64,000 nt of DNA from a marine actinobacterium MedAcidi-G1 (lineage in GTDB: Bacteria; Actinomycetota; Acidimicrobiia; Acidimicrobiales; MedAcidi-G1), in the NCBI GenBank assembly GCA_000817085.1, contig JUEM01000002.1, forward strand, positions 24,796-88,795. The letters run 5' to 3'. Position numbers and translations under genes: made by a program. A model generated the notes under the pieces. It ran no database searches and was not told where the DNA came from. It was given only the letters and a program-made list of their open reading frames with translations. The first letter of the stretch is position 1, and the number at the start of each line of letters is the position of its first letter. This document shows, piece after piece, positions 1 to 9,534 of this stretch.

Positions 1-21
1 TTAGTTAGTATTCATTCTCTT

Positions 22-393
22 GTGAAAAAAATACTACAATCCCGATCAACCCGTTTAGCGACTTTTGCTGCAAGAACCGCCGCGGAAAAATTAGGGTTAG
101 AAACCTTAGTAATTGATGTTGGCGACGTTATAGGGATCACAGACTTTTTTGTCATAACGAGCTGCAATAATCAGCGCCATATGCAAAGTATTCGCAAAGA
201 AATTGAGATGAAAGTATCCGAAGAAGAGAATTTGAAACCGATTCGTGTAGAAGGAAAAGAAAGTGAACAGTGGATACTTATGGATTACGGAATTTTTATT
301 GTTCATATTTTCGATATAGAACGTCGTTCTTTTTATAATTTAGAACGTCTCTGGTTGGATCAACCAATATTAGATTGGGAAAAAGATGATTAA
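22..393 (+). CDS. rsfS: Ribosomal silencing factor RsfS (Iojap/YbeB family)
   Basis: A 123-residue protein, the usual length for RsfS, which binds ribosomal protein uL14 on the large subunit and blocks subunit joining when nutrients are scarce. Family features seen are the TDFF block (residues 40-43), the EGKESEQW stretch (77-84), DYG at 88-90 and the following hydrophobic strand with His95. It begins with GTG at 22. Only 21 bases of upstream sequence are in the window, so the start and any upstream partner (often nadD in this phylum) cannot be checked. Its end overlaps the next gene by 8 bases, indicating co-transcription. The family call is firm. Confidence 0.93.
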   Translation: MKKILQSRSTRLATFAARTAAEKLGLETLVIDVGDVIGITDFFVITSCNNQRHMQSIRKEIEMKVSEEENLKPIRVEGKESEQWILMDYGIFIVHIFDIERRSFYNLERLWLDQPILDWEKDD

Positions 394-1402
394 TTTATAC
401 AGCGATACACAAACAGTTCCTACAGAAAATATGCGAAAAGCAATTGCTGAAGCAGAAGTTGGTGATGAGCATTCCCGGTCTGACCCGACAACTCTTTTAC
501 TCGAAAAAAAAGTGGCTGAATTGTTAGGAAAAGAAGAAGCTGTTTTCCTGCCGAGCGGAACAATGTGTAATTTAATCGGAGTTGCTATAAACACTTCACC
601 GGGCGATGTCATCATGCTTGAAAGTAACGGTCATATCCTTAGATCGGAAACAGGCGGGCCTGCAGTTGTCTCAAGTGTTTTAACGGATCCAATAGATGGA
701 GAGAGAGGGCAGTTTACAGCTTCACAAATCGAGCAAAGATTAGATCAGACGAGCCGATACAGGCCACCCACTTCCTTGATCTGTTTGGAGCAGACTCACA
801 ACTTTGCTGGTGGAACTGTTTGGCCCATAGGACTTTGGGAAGATGTATGTACTTTCGCTAAGAGCAAACAGATGAGAATTCATGTTGATGGGGCACGGTT
901 ACTTAATGCTGTAGTGGCATCTGGTGTTCCTGCAGAAACTTGGGGGAGTCAAGCAGACACAATTTGGATCGATTTTTCAAAAGGTTTAGGAGCACCTATG
1001 GGGGCTTGCATAGCTGGAAATGCTGAAATGATCGATAAAGCGTGGCTTTGGAAGCATCGTCTTGGAGGAGCCATGCGTCAGTCAGGGCTTATGGCAGCTG
1101 CAGCTATCTACGCCTTAGATGAAAATGTTGAAAGACTCAAACATGACCATGAAAGAGCAAAGACGTTAGCAGATGCACTAAAAGAACTAGGAGCAGCAGT
1201 AGTAGAACCAGAAACTAATATTGTTTTTTTCGACATGACTTCATGTGGGAAAAGTAACTATGAGTTTCTGCAAAAGTTGTCTGAAAAAGATATTCAAATG
1301 AGTGAGATAGGTAATCAGATAAGAGCTGTTACACATCTAGATATTGATGATGGTGATATTGATTCAGTTATAGATGCAATGAATCAAGTTGTCAACAGTT
1401 GA
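386..1402 (+). CDS. ltaE: Low-specificity threonine aldolase, PLP-dependent
   Basis: A fold-type I PLP enzyme of 338 residues that would cleave threonine or allo-threonine to glycine and acetaldehyde. The Schiff-base lysine is K199 in DFSKGLGAPMG, the cofactor aspartate is D168 in HVDGAR (166-171), and SGTM (57-60) matches the phosphate-binding turn. EQTHN (135-139) is also typical of the family. The ATG at 386 lies inside the end of rsfS. The gene converges on the SnoaL gene after 1 base. Related beta-eliminating lyases share this fold, so the exact substrate is inferred. Confidence 0.88.
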   Translation: MINLYSDTQTVPTENMRKAIAEAEVGDEHSRSDPTTLLLEKKVAELLGKEEAVFLPSGTMCNLIGVAINTSPGDVIMLESNGHILRSETGGPAVVSSVLTDPIDGERGQFTASQIEQRLDQTSRYRPPTSLICLEQTHNFAGGTVWPIGLWEDVCTFAKSKQMRIHVDGARLLNAVVASGVPAETWGSQADTIWIDFSKGLGAPMGACIAGNAEMIDKAWLWKHRLGGAMRQSGLMAAAAIYALDENVERLKHDHERAKTLADALKELGAAVVEPETNIVFFDMTSCGKSNYEFLQKLSEKDIQMSEIGNQIRAVTHLDIDDGDIDSVIDAMNQVVNS

Positions 1403-1403
1403 A

Positions 1404-1805
1404 TTAACTAGAAAAATCCGGTTTACCCATATAAATACGATTAAGGGTTCTTTTGCTAAATAGCCAGTTGTCGTTTTCGAAAACGTATTCATCGTCGTAA
1501 AAAGCTTGAAGGACGACAGGGTCTCCTTCGATGGGTTTGAGCCATTCCGTTACATATGCACGACCTGAACCTGATTTTGAACTCTCATTTACCTCAGAGA
1601 TACTATTGCTGTAGGTATGAATCACTTTTTCAAATCTTGACATTGAGTTAACCCAGAAAGACCTAAGAGCCTCTTTGCCTGACACGGGATCACCATGACC
1701 AAGATCCCAAATGCCCGACTCAGACCACGTTTCGGTCCATTGATCAGCATCTTGTCTGCAGACCGCATCAGAGTATAAGTGAAGAAGATCTTTTATCGGA
1801 TCCAA
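1404..1805 (-). CDS. SnoaL-like (NTF2 fold) protein
   Basis: A 133-residue protein of the SnoaL-like/NTF2 superfamily. It opens with a helix ending in a Tyr-Ser-Asp motif (residues 11-13), then shows the sexual-polyketide-cyclase-like layout of short strands closing in TLNRIYMG. Such proteins are small cone-shaped enzymes (cyclases, isomerases, dehydratases) or ligand binders, and sequence alone does not give the substrate. The start is TTG at 1805, supported by an AAAGGAG ribosome binding site six bases upstream. It is last in a minus-strand set with a VOC protein and a second SnoaL-like protein, which suggests successive steps on one compound. Confidence 0.72.
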   Translation of the reverse strand: MDPIKDLLHLYSDAVCRQDADQWTETWSESGIWDLGHGDPVSGKEALRSFWVNSMSRFEKVIHTYSNSISEVNESSKSGSGRAYVTEWLKPIEGDPVVLQAFYDDEYVFENDNWLFSKRTLNRIYMGKPDFSS

Positions 1806-1834
1806 TGAAAACTCCTTTAAATACTTTTAACCTG

Positions 1835-2350
1835 TCATTCCTTGTTTTGACTTTGGGAAGACTCTTCAACCATACGATAAAAATTTGTTAGTTCTTCGTT
1901 AGGTTCATAAATCTCTACAAAATGGCCGAAAACCTTTCTTGCATCATGCATAGCAAATGGAAACCCAGAGAGTGTTTCTGCATACAAAATTTCCTCAAAA
2001 CCTAAATTTTTTAAATTCTTCGAAGTTTTTTCGACATCATTCACGAATACTGCACAATGGTGAATATAGGGAAGTGGTTTTTCTTCTTTGTTGGAGGTAC
2101 TAGCAAGTCTTTCAGTGTGTTCACATATTAATTCAAGCATGACAGGCCCCCACTGGGCATATGCCGATGAATGGTCAAATGTAGAGTGCACGCCTTTAAC
2201 ACGAACGTTTTTCAAAGGTATGTGTTCTTTAATGAAAAAGGGCCCTACTTTAAAGAGTTCACTCCAGGAACTGGTGGCGTCTTTGAGATTTTCAACGGCA
2301 TACGCGACTTGGACTACAGGACCCAAATTAGGGATTGACCACTTTTTCAT
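1835..2350 (-). CDS. VOC (glyoxalase-type) metalloprotein
   Basis: A 171-residue protein with two beta-alpha-beta-beta-beta units typical of the vicinal oxygen chelate superfamily (methylmalonyl-CoA epimerase and glyoxalase relatives). Candidate metal ligands are Q14 (VVQVAY), E73 (MLELI), H98 (YIHHCAV) and E146 (HFVEIYEP), one at each expected strand. The substrate is unknown. It overlaps the upstream SnoaL-like gene by 23 bases, so translation is probably coupled. A second VOC protein of similar layout lies at 6265-6804, in the same metabolic block. Confidence 0.75.
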   Translation of the reverse strand: MKKWSIPNLGPVVQVAYAVENLKDATSSWSELFKVGPFFIKEHIPLKNVRVKGVHSTFDHSSAYAQWGPVMLELICEHTERLASTSNKEEKPLPYIHHCAVFVNDVEKTSKNLKNLGFEEILYAETLSGFPFAMHDARKVFGHFVEIYEPNEELTNFYRMVEESSQSQNKE

Positions 2351-2759
2351 TACCTTCAGTCCAAATTTTAGTTAAAACACGACTATTTATTTTCCATTTT
2401 GAGTTGATTCGGATGAGTTCATCTTCATACTTTCCAGCAATCACAAAATTAACTCCTCCAAGGGTGGAATTTCTTACGTGCTGTGCTTGGAAGTAGCATT
2501 TACATCTTGCTTTATCACCCTCTATCTCGACTACATGATTACTCACCATGTGGTGACTGAAGTCAAGAGGAACCAGTGCCTTTTGACATTTTTCGATAAT
2601 CGAGTTAATGCCTTTATGTTCTGTAACGCCATATTTTGCATAAGCATCGGGTGAGAAAACCTCAGATAGGGACTCCCAGTCTCTCTCATCTAACGCCCAA
2701 CAATATTTAACTGTTAAAGAAATTATTTCATTTATATTTTTTTCAGAAGAATCTTCCAC
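2328..2759 (-). CDS. SnoaL-like (NTF2 fold) protein
   Basis: A 143-residue SnoaL-like protein. The start helix with YCWALDERDWE (residues 19-29) and the Phe-Ser-Pro-Asp-Ala block are typical of the ring-cleavage/cyclase-like branch of this fold. It begins with GTG at 2759. No ribosome binding site precedes it, but a TACGGT hexamer ends six bases upstream, compatible with a leaderless message. It is first of a three-gene minus-strand operon (SnoaL, VOC, SnoaL) and is divergent from an SDR gene. The reaction is not known. Confidence 0.72.
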   Translation of the reverse strand: MEDSSEKNINEIISLTVKYCWALDERDWESLSEVFSPDAYAKYGVTEHKGINSIIEKCQKALVPLDFSHHMVSNHVVEIEGDKARCKCYFQAQHVRNSTLGGVNFVIAGKYEDELIRINSKWKINSRVLTKIWTEGNEKVVNP

Positions 2760-2765
2760 ACTTAA

Positions 2766-2771
2766 ACCGTA
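2766..2771 (-). promoter_or_regulatory. Candidate -10 box for a leaderless transcript (SnoaL-VOC-SnoaL)
   Basis: On the minus strand TACGGT is followed by six bases and then the GTG at 2759. There is no Shine-Dalgarno sequence. The geometry places transcription start at or next to the start codon. Confidence 0.4.
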
Positions 2772-2865
2772 TCGTTGGTAGTTTCCTAATATCGCTTCGG
2801 ACAGTTAGTTGTGGTGAACTGTTGAAGTTAATCTTTAATTTTTAATCTGTTAGGAGAAGTAGAAA

Positions 2866-3621
2866 ATGGAATTGGGACTTGCTGGGAAAAAGGCACTTGT
2901 GACCGGATCGACGAAGGGTATTGGCCGAGCGATCGTCGAATCTCTTCTCGATGAAGGTGTTGACGTGGCAATATGCGCGCGCAATTCTGAGGAGGTAGAT
3001 AAGACAATTGAAGACCTTTCTGGAAAAGGCAGAATCATAGGATCTGCGGTTGATGCAGGTAACAGTGATTCACTTGCCGCATGGGTAACTTCTTCAATTG
3101 AAGAGTTGGGTGGTATCGACCTATATGTGCACAACACGTCGGCTAAAGGTGCTAAATCTCTGGACGCTTGGGAAAATAATTTCAATGTTGACCTAATGGC
3201 GCTTCTCCATGCAGTAGAAGTAGCAAAAGATGAATTATCAAATGGAGGAGGCTCTCTAGTGAGCATCGGTACGACAGCTGCAGCGGAGCATTTTGGGCCA
3301 GGCGCAGGAAGCTACTCTGCATTCAAAGCTGCTGTGACCAACTGGACATTAGGACAAGCCCAGGTGCTCGGAAAGCTTGGAATTAGATCAAATGTGGTGT
3401 CACCAGGACCTATTTTTGTAGATGGCGGTGATTGGGACTCGATAAAAGAAAGAATGCCAGAATTTTTTGAATCAACTGAAGCAGCTCACCCAGGAGGAGC
3501 TATGGGAGTAGTTTCTGATGTGGCGAATGTTATTACTTTCTTAGCTAGCGACAAAGCAAGTCATATAAACGGCGTCAACATCACTGTTGACGGAGGTTTC
3601 TCCAAGAGAGTGGATTACTGA
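2866..3621 (+). CDS. Short-chain dehydrogenase/reductase (SDR)
   Basis: A classical SDR of 251 residues, an NAD(P)-dependent oxidoreductase. The dinucleotide motif TGSTKGIG is at 13-20, and the catalytic YxxxK pair is Y150/K154. The usual catalytic serine position holds threonine (T136/T137 in SIGTTAAA), which can substitute in SDRs. The NNAG motif is altered to HNTS (89-92). The ATG at 2866 follows a TAGGAGAAG ribosome binding site. A ThuA-like gene follows after 19 bases. Substrate unknown. Confidence 0.85.
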   Translation: MELGLAGKKALVTGSTKGIGRAIVESLLDEGVDVAICARNSEEVDKTIEDLSGKGRIIGSAVDAGNSDSLAAWVTSSIEELGGIDLYVHNTSAKGAKSLDAWENNFNVDLMALLHAVEVAKDELSNGGGSLVSIGTTAAAEHFGPGAGSYSAFKAAVTNWTLGQAQVLGKLGIRSNVVSPGPIFVDGGDWDSIKERMPEFFESTEAAHPGGAMGVVSDVANVITFLASDKASHINGVNITVDGGFSKRVDY

Positions 3622-3640
3622 CATAGCAGTTAAGGAAAGC

Positions 3641-4396
3641 ATGACTGACATAGTTGATGTATATCTCGTAGCGGCTGGTAAATACCACGATATTGACTTT
3701 GCTCGTTTAGAGTTGCTCAAACTTTTAGCCGCACATGAAGAAATTAAAGTAACGACAGTTTCCGATTATGAGAATATTAAAGAAATCGAAAAGTGTAGCT
3801 TTATGATCAGTTACACCTGCGATGTACGCCCATCAGAAGGGGCGCAGAGTTCTATAAGAAAATGGGTTGAAAGTGGAGGGCGCTGGATGGCTCTCCATGG
3901 AACTAATTCTGCGCTAGATATGGGAGGGGAAAATGGAGTTGATTCACCTCGCTGTTTTCCAGTTTGGGCGGAAACACTGGGTAGTCAATTTGTGGCTCAT
4001 CCTCCTATAGCTCCTTACCCAGTTGAAATCAGTGATCCATCAAACTGGCTGGTTGCAGATTTGGAGTCTTTTGAAACTGATGACGAACTTTATCTTTGTG
4101 AGTATCACGACATCGAAAATTTACAGACCCTATTACACACGGACTGGAACGGTGACGCACGAGGATTTGTTGAAAGCGACTGGAATAACGACGATAAACG
4201 TCGACTCGTTATGTATCTTCGCCCTTTAGGTGAAGGATGTGTTCTTTACAACACTCTTGGACATTGCCGAGGTCATTACGATATGCGACCCGTAACTGAC
4301 TATTATCCAAAAATTGAAAGGTGCTCTTGGGAGATTCCTCAGTATTACGAATTGTTGAAAAGAGGTATTCGCTGGGGGTTAGGCGAGAGTCATTAG
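3641..4396 (+). CDS. ThuA-like domain protein
   Basis: A 251-residue protein of the ThuA/trehalose-utilisation fold, a class I glutamine-amidotransferase-like domain without clear enzymatic assignment. Family features seen are the GGRWMALHGTNSA block, the LYLCEYHD strand and the LGHCRGHYDM motif near the end. The reading frame is open from 3587, but ATG 3641 is preferred because AAGGA lies just upstream and because the earlier start would overlap the SDR gene by 35 bases. Such proteins often accompany sugar or polyol oxidation. Converges on the LLM oxidoreductase. Confidence 0.75.
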   Translation: MTDIVDVYLVAAGKYHDIDFARLELLKLLAAHEEIKVTTVSDYENIKEIEKCSFMISYTCDVRPSEGAQSSIRKWVESGGRWMALHGTNSALDMGGENGVDSPRCFPVWAETLGSQFVAHPPIAPYPVEISDPSNWLVADLESFETDDELYLCEYHDIENLQTLLHTDWNGDARGFVESDWNNDDKRRLVMYLRPLGEGCVLYNTLGHCRGHYDMRPVTDYYPKIERCSWEIPQYYELLKRGIRWGLGESH

Positions 4397-4400
4397 ATAC

Positions 4401-5372
4401 TTATTTACCAGAAAGTTCAGCTACAACAGGTGCAAATTCTTCTAAATGTCTTTCATTGACTGAAATATAGCTAAAACCATATTCTTCACGGCGTTGCTCC
4501 AAAGTTTCACATATTTCAGCAACAGAACCGACTAGAGCATGAGGGTATTCGCTGAACTCTTCTACAGAAAACCCAAAATTAGCAGCCATGCCTTCACGGA
4601 CAGAAGCAGCTTCGTTTGTGATAGTTGTGAAATAGGCAGGAAGTTCAAGTTCGAGCTGATCAAAACGAGAGCCAGCTCCGTCTTTTATCCAACCGATTTT
4701 CTCTCTAGTTTTTTCTGCAGTACTACTGCCAATTCCCGCTGCTCCTATTTTCCCATCAGAATTATTGAAGTTCAGAGAAACTATGTCACCTAGACGTCCT
4801 GCTGTCGTTAGTATTTTCTGCGCCCCTCCTCCAATCATAATTTTTGGTCCATTTTTTTGGGGGGAAGCAGGAACGGCAGCAAATTCTTTTGCGTAAACAT
4901 ACTCGCCTTCATAATTAAGATCCGAACCATTAAAAAAATCTCTACACAACTCGACTGTTTCGCCCATTCGTTTAATGCGAACGCTTGGTTTATCCATTGT
5001 CATACCCATTGCCTCATACTCACTTGCAACCCAACCAGCACCGAAACCAATTTCTAATCTGCCTTCTGAAAGAAAGTCGATTGTCGCCAGTTCTTTGGCT
5101 AATACAGTCGGATGATGGTAGTCCACACAAATTACTTTGCATCCAATCATTATTGATGAGGTTGCATCCGCTGCAGCCATCATCGCAGGAATTGCGGCAA
5201 CTGTTTGAATGGGATGATTTGCAGCTTCTAGAGCGCGTCCAGGTCCTATGTAATGATCGGCAAGGACAAAAGTGGAGTACCCAGAATCTTCCGCTTTGCG
5301 TGCTGTTTCGCGCCATTGTGAGGGAGACTCCGGCGTAAAGTATTGGAGTCCAAATCTAAATTTATTATTCAT
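4401..5372 (-). CDS. LLM-class F420-dependent oxidoreductase
   Basis: A 323-residue luciferase-like monooxygenase-fold protein of the actinobacterial F420 branch. It has the N-terminal strand FRFGLQYF, the SGYSTFVLADHYIG block, the family motif LSEGRLEIGFGAGW and the IMIGGGAQK phosphate-binding loop. Predicted role is an F420- or FMN-dependent redox step on an unknown substrate. The frame is open to 5438, but ATG 5372 (MNNKFRFG) begins at the domain edge and has a purine-rich GAAAGAGA upstream. It is divergent from an SDR gene. Confidence 0.8.
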   Translation of the reverse strand: MNNKFRFGLQYFTPESPSQWRETARKAEDSGYSTFVLADHYIGPGRALEAANHPIQTVAAIPAMMAAADATSSIMIGCKVICVDYHHPTVLAKELATIDFLSEGRLEIGFGAGWVASEYEAMGMTMDKPSVRIKRMGETVELCRDFFNGSDLNYEGEYVYAKEFAAVPASPQKNGPKIMIGGGAQKILTTAGRLGDIVSLNFNNSDGKIGAAGIGSSTAEKTREKIGWIKDGAGSRFDQLELELPAYFTTITNEAASVREGMAANFGFSVEEFSEYPHALVGSVAEICETLEQRREEYGFSYISVNERHLEEFAPVVAELSGK

Positions 5373-5471
5373 TTTTTCTCTTTCGTATTCCAAAGAAAGA
5401 CCGTACGCCATGTGGCTACTTGATAAAAATCGTGACATGCTGCATCCAAGTATTTAATGAATGGAGTGGGT

Positions 5472-6254
5472 ATGGGTCAGCTTGAAGGAAAAGTTGCGAT
5501 TGTTACAGGATCTAGTCGGGGCATCGGTAAGGGTATTGCGACTGTTTATGCTCGTGAGGGGGCAAAAGTAGTTGTTGCCTCTCGGACGCCTTCACGCGTC
5601 AAAGAAGTGGCGGAAGAAATCAGAGCGGAAGGTGGCATTGCAGTTGGTGTCCCTTGCGACGTAGGTAAGAAAGATCAAATATTTTCTATGGTAGAAAAAG
5701 CAGTGGAAGAATTTGGAACAGTTGACATTCTTGTTAACAATGCTCAGGGCTTCGGAACTGAAGCTAATCCGCGCACATCAACGATCCCCACACCAATTGA
5801 AGATACCGATGATGATGAGTGGGATTACACTTTTAGAACGGGAGCTTCTGCAACTCTTTGGGGAATGCAAGCAGTTTTTCCTCATATGAAAGAGGGAGGA
5901 GGAAAAATAATCAATCTTGCTTCTGGGTCAGGTATGCAAGGGTTTCCTGGAAACACTTGCTACAACGCTACTAAAGAAGCGATAAGAGCGCTCACGCGGA
6001 CTGCTGCTAACGAGTGGGGAAAGTATGCCATTTGCGTAAACACAATAAATCCTTCTCTTCGAACCGATGCATGGGAATCATGGGAAGCAGCAAACCCTGA
6101 ATTCGTCCAGGGGCTTAAAGACAAAATGCCTTTAGGTAGACTCGGTGACCCAATAGAAGATGGCTCACCTCTTTTTGTTTTTCTTGCCGGCCCAGGATCA
6201 GATTACATTACCGGTATGACCGTCATGTTAAATGGCGGACGACACATGCCCTAG
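5472..6254 (+). CDS. Short-chain dehydrogenase/reductase (SDR)
   Basis: A classical SDR of 260 residues. TGSSRGIG (12-19) binds the dinucleotide, NNAQ is at 89-92, and the catalytic triad is S151, Y164 and K168. A longer segment than usual (about residues 95-125) lies between the Rossmann core and the active site. The start at 5472 is chosen over ATG 5457 because GGAG at 5463-5466 is well placed. Its stop codon is embedded in the ribosome binding site of the next gene (VOC protein), so the two are coupled. Confidence 0.84.
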   Translation: MGQLEGKVAIVTGSSRGIGKGIATVYAREGAKVVVASRTPSRVKEVAEEIRAEGGIAVGVPCDVGKKDQIFSMVEKAVEEFGTVDILVNNAQGFGTEANPRTSTIPTPIEDTDDDEWDYTFRTGASATLWGMQAVFPHMKEGGGKIINLASGSGMQGFPGNTCYNATKEAIRALTRTAANEWGKYAICVNTINPSLRTDAWESWEAANPEFVQGLKDKMPLGRLGDPIEDGSPLFVFLAGPGSDYITGMTVMLNGGRHMP

Positions 6255-6264
6255 GAGACACGAA

Positions 6265-6804
6265 TTGGAACCGTTAATCAGATACCCAATATTTCAGCAC
6301 GCTTGGTTTGTTAATGATCTTGAAAAAACTTGTTTTAACTGGCATAAGGCGGTAGGAGCAGGACCATTTTTTATAACAGAAAACCATGTGACTGAAACAC
6401 AGACATACCGCGGCGAAAGTTTTTTAACGCCGTTGCATTATGCGTTCGGATACCACGGTGAAACTCAGGTTCAATTCATACAGCAAGATGAGGAAGCACC
6501 ATCCATCTATCGAGACATGTACAAAAAAGGTGAAGAGGGTTTCCACCATATAGCGATGCTTGTTCCAGATGCAGATGTGAAAACAGAAGCAAAGCGATTT
6601 GCTAGTGCTGGATACCCTGTTGCTTCAGAATTGTGGTCACATGCTGATGTGGCATACATCGACACTCGTGATTTAATCGGTTGTTTTTTGGAGCTGCATG
6701 GAGACAATAATGAGATTCGCGGAGTTTTTGCCCCGTGGATAGAAGCACAAGAAAACTGGGATGGTGTGACAGAACCCGTTAGATACAGAAAGCAATCGGC
6801 TTGA
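6265..6804 (+). CDS. VOC (glyoxalase/epimerase-type) metalloprotein
   Basis: A 179-residue VOC superfamily protein with a complete set of expected metal ligands: H12 (FQHAWFV), Q70 (VQFIQQ), H94 or H95 (FHHIAML) and E143 (CFLELHG). This is the pattern of methylmalonyl-CoA epimerase and glyoxalase relatives. The start is TTG 6265: AGGAG at 6253-6257 stands seven bases ahead, while an upstream ATG at 6232 lies inside the SDR gene. It forms an operon with that SDR. Substrate unknown. Confidence 0.77.
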   Translation: MEPLIRYPIFQHAWFVNDLEKTCFNWHKAVGAGPFFITENHVTETQTYRGESFLTPLHYAFGYHGETQVQFIQQDEEAPSIYRDMYKKGEEGFHHIAMLVPDADVKTEAKRFASAGYPVASELWSHADVAYIDTRDLIGCFLELHGDNNEIRGVFAPWIEAQENWDGVTEPVRYRKQSA

Positions 6805-6875
6805 TTGAAACTACTTTTCCCAGTTGTCGATCATTTGATTAATGCCTGTCAATTTAGGCTATATATAAAAGAACG

Positions 6876-6949
6876 TGGAGCTAGGGGGAATTGAACCCCC
6901 GACCTCCTCCATGCCATGGAGGCGCTCTAGCCAACTGAGCTATAGCCCC
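6876..6949 (-). tRNA. tRNA-Ala (anticodon GGC)
   Basis: The minus strand folds as a cloverleaf: acceptor stem GGGGCTA with TAGCTCC, D arm with TAGCTCAG, anticodon stem CCTCC/GGAGG around loop ATGGCAT with anticodon GGC (bases 6913-6915), and T arm GGGGGTTCAATTCCCCC. The discriminator base is A. The following bases are CG, so the CCA end is not encoded and must be added after transcription. Confidence 0.96.
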
Positions 6950-6960
6950 TGAAGAAAGAA

Positions 6961-6969
6961 ATCGTACCA
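6961..6969 (-). promoter_or_regulatory. Candidate extended -10 promoter of tRNA-Ala
   Basis: The minus strand reads TGGTACGAT, an extended -10 element whose start point would fall only a few bases before the tRNA 5' end at 6949. No good -35 box is visible. Confidence 0.4.
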
Positions 6970-7033
6970 GAAGCTAGTGGCTACTTGCTCCAAGTAATGC
7001 AACTCTTTTTACAAAGGTCTTTAAAAGGTTAGG

Positions 7034-7039
7034 TAGCCT
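7034..7039 (+). promoter_or_regulatory. Candidate -10 box, leaderless leuS message
   Basis: TAGCCT lies seven bases before the leuS GTG. AAAGG just before the GTG is too close to act as a normal ribosome binding site. The same hexamer precedes the GTG at 23585. Confidence 0.35.
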
Positions 7040-7046
7040 CAAAGGC

Positions 7047-9521
7047 GTGACTGAAACCTACAATCCTCAAGAAATAGAGTCGCGTTGGCAACAAAGGTGG
7101 ATCGACGACGGTACCTACGAAGTTGATAATGACGATCCGCGCCCTTCGTACTATGTCTTGTCTATGTACCCCTATCCCAGTGGACCAGCTCATATGGGGC
7201 ATGTGCGAAATTACACCATGGGTGATTTGTTGGTTAGGTACCGGACAATGCGAGGAGATGGAGTATTGTCGCCTATCGGCTTCGACTCCTTTGGGCTTCC
7301 AGCGGAGAACGCCGCAATAAAAACAGGCACCCACCCACGAATCCATACAGAGGAAAATATTGAAAAACTATCTGCCTCTCTTCGTAGGATTGGTGCAGCT
7401 TATGACTTGAGAAGGTCTTTTAATAGTCACGATAGTCAGTACATGAAGTGGACTCAGTGGATTTTTCTTCAGCTCTACAATGCAGGTCTCGCCTACAGGG
7501 ATAGAGCCCCGGTTAATTGGTGCCCCGGTTGTCAGACTGTTCTAGCGAATGAACAGGTGTTGGCTGATGGCACTTGTGAAAGATCAGGAGACCTTGTTGA
7601 AAGTAGAGAGATGGAACAGTGGTTTTATCGGATAACTGAATATGCACAACAACTACTTGATGACATGGATACCGTTGAATGGCCAGAAAAGGTCAAACTT
7701 ATGCAACAAAACTGGATTGGTCGCTCCGAAGGAGCTGAGTTTGGTTTACCAATCGCTGACATCAATGGCAAGAGAAGAGAAAATGTTCCTCCTTTAGATG
7801 TCTACACGACACGACCCGATACAGGTTTCGGTATGACTTTTGCAGTGATGTCTCCAGAACATCCACGAGTCGATGAATTGGTAACAAAAGAGAATCAATC
7901 GTCAGTGGAAGCCTTTCGGCAGGAAGTAGCTAATCGCTCTGAAATGGATCGGCTCTCTTCTGAAGGAAATATCGAGAAAAGAGGAGTATCTACAGGGGCT
8001 TTTGTGATAAATCCATTTACAGGTTTACCTGTTCCCCTGTTTTTAGCTGACTATGTTTTAATGACCTATGGAACCGGTGCGATTATGGCAGTTCCAGGTG
8101 AAGATCAACGTGACTGGGATTTTGCTATTGCACATGGATGTGAAATCACTAGAACCGTTAAGCCACCAAAAGATTTTGAAGGAGAGGCTTATACAGGAGA
8201 TGGTGAATCTATAAATAGCGACTTCCTTAACGGAATGAAAATAAAGGAAGCTAAACAAACTGCTATTCAATGGCTTGAAGATCAAAATATTGGTTCACAC
8301 AAAATCAATTATCGTCTTAGAGATTGGCTAGTTTCACGGCAAAGATACTGGGGTTGTCCAATACCCATTATTTTCTGTGATACCTGTGGAGAGCAAGCAG
8401 TCCCAGAAAAAGACTTACCTGTCGATTTGCCTGATGATGTAAAGTTTATGCCGACAGGCAGGTCTCCTCTAACGACACACGAAAATTTCCTTAAAGTTGA
8501 ATGTCCAAAATGTGGTGAAATCGCTAGACGTGAAACCGACACAATGGATACTTTCGTTGATTCATCTTGGTATTTTTTAAGATTCACCGACCCGTGGAAT
8601 AATGAAAGCCCTTTTAGTGAAGAAGCTATCGACCACTGGTTACCTGTTGACCAATACATAGGAGGAGTGGAACACGCAATTCTTCACCTCATGTATGCAA
8701 GATTTTTTACTAAGGCACTGTCAGATCTAGGAGTAGCTCCAAAAGATCTACGAGAACCATTTAAAAGACTTTTCACACAAGGAATGATCCGCCTCGGAGG
8801 GTCAAAAATGTCAAAGTCTAAAGGAAATTTAGTAGCACCAGAAGCAATCCTTGATCAGCAAGGGGCTGACGCTTTACGTTTAGCACACCTACAAGTAAAG
8901 CCGCCCCAAGAAGATGTTGATTGGGAAGATTTCGGTATTGATGGATGCGCTAAATTTTTGAGTCGTGTTTGGAGAATTGCACACCCAGAAAACTCTTTGG
9001 TAGGAGAACTTAGACAAGGGGCTACAAACAAACAAGATGAAGAAATCGTTCGTCTGACAAATCGTTTAATTGAAAAAATCACTAGCGATTATGATCGTTG
9101 GTCCTACAACACAGCGGTTGCAGCTTTCATGGAGTTTACAAATACTTTGTACCGTTGGGTTCAAACTGAGAATAAGGCTCACGTGGAAGTGCTTGGATCT
9201 GCCATTGACACACTTCTCTTAGTAATGGCACCGGCAACTCCTCATTTTTGTGCAGAACTTTGGGAGATTAGAAACTCGGGGCACGTACACCTAGAGGCTT
9301 GGCCAGAAGCAGATAAATCCAAAATTAAATCTGAAACAGTAACGCTAGTAGTGCAGATAAATGGAAAGCTCAAAGATCGTATTGAAGTGGCATCTGATTT
9401 AACTGAGGAAGAACTTCAGAACTTGGCTTTAACTTCGGAACGAATAAAAGAGTTATTGAACGACCAGGAACCTAAACGTGTAATCGTCAGACCCCCTGCT
9501 TTAATCAACATTGTGGTCTGA
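7047..9521 (+). CDS. leuS: Leucyl-tRNA synthetase
   Basis: An 824-residue class Ia aminoacyl-tRNA synthetase that charges tRNA-Leu. The HIGH motif is HMGH within [10 protein letters not shown], the KMSKS motif is at 587-591, and an editing (CP1) domain with TTRPDTGFG lies between. Cys pairs CPGC, CDTC and CPKC fit zinc-binding knuckles. The C-terminal anticodon and tRNA-binding regions are present, so it is full length. It starts with GTG at 7047 and no T-box-like leader is seen in the 97 bases between the tRNA and leuS. Converges on the PAC2 gene. Confidence 0.98.
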   Translation: MTETYNPQEIESRWQQRWIDDGTYEVDNDDPRPSYYVLSMYPYPSGPAHMGHVRNYTMGDLLVRYRTMRGDGVLSPIGFDSFGLPAENAAIKTGTHPRIHTEENIEKLSASLRRIGAAYDLRRSFNSHDSQYMKWTQWIFLQLYNAGLAYRDRAPVNWCPGCQTVLANEQVLADGTCERSGDLVESREMEQWFYRITEYAQQLLDDMDTVEWPEKVKLMQQNWIGRSEGAEFGLPIADINGKRRENVPPLDVYTTRPDTGFGMTFAVMSPEHPRVDELVTKENQSSVEAFRQEVANRSEMDRLSSEGNIEKRGVSTGAFVINPFTGLPVPLFLADYVLMTYGTGAIMAVPGEDQRDWDFAIAHGCEITRTVKPPKDFEGEAYTGDGESINSDFLNGMKIKEAKQTAIQWLEDQNIGSHKINYRLRDWLVSRQRYWGCPIPIIFCDTCGEQAVPEKDLPVDLPDDVKFMPTGRSPLTTHENFLKVECPKCGEIARRETDTMDTFVDSSWYFLRFTDPWNNESPFSEEAIDHWLPVDQYIGGVEHAILHLMYARFFTKALSDLGVAPKDLREPFKRLFTQGMIRLGGSKMSKSKGNLVAPEAILDQQGADALRLAHLQVKPPQEDVDWEDFGIDGCAKFLSRVWRIAHPENSLVGELRQGATNKQDEEIVRLTNRLIEKITSDYDRWSYNTAVAAFMEFTNTLYRWVQTENKAHVEVLGSAIDTLLLVMAPATPHFCAELWEIRNSGHVHLEAWPEADKSKIKSETVTLVVQINGKLKDRIEVASDLTEEELQNLALTSERIKELLNDQEPKRVIVRPPALINIVV

Positions 9522-9534
9522 CAAAACTTTTAAA

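Noticed and set aside
4985..5338. 117-codon open frame on the plus strand
   Set aside because: Antisense to a well-supported LLM oxidoreductase.
6950..7046. T-box leader for leuS
   Set aside because: Too short, no specifier stem or T-box sequence, and the tRNA gene on the other strand ends this region.
8309..8659. 116-codon open frame on the minus strand
   Set aside because: Antisense to leuS, which has all class Ia motifs.
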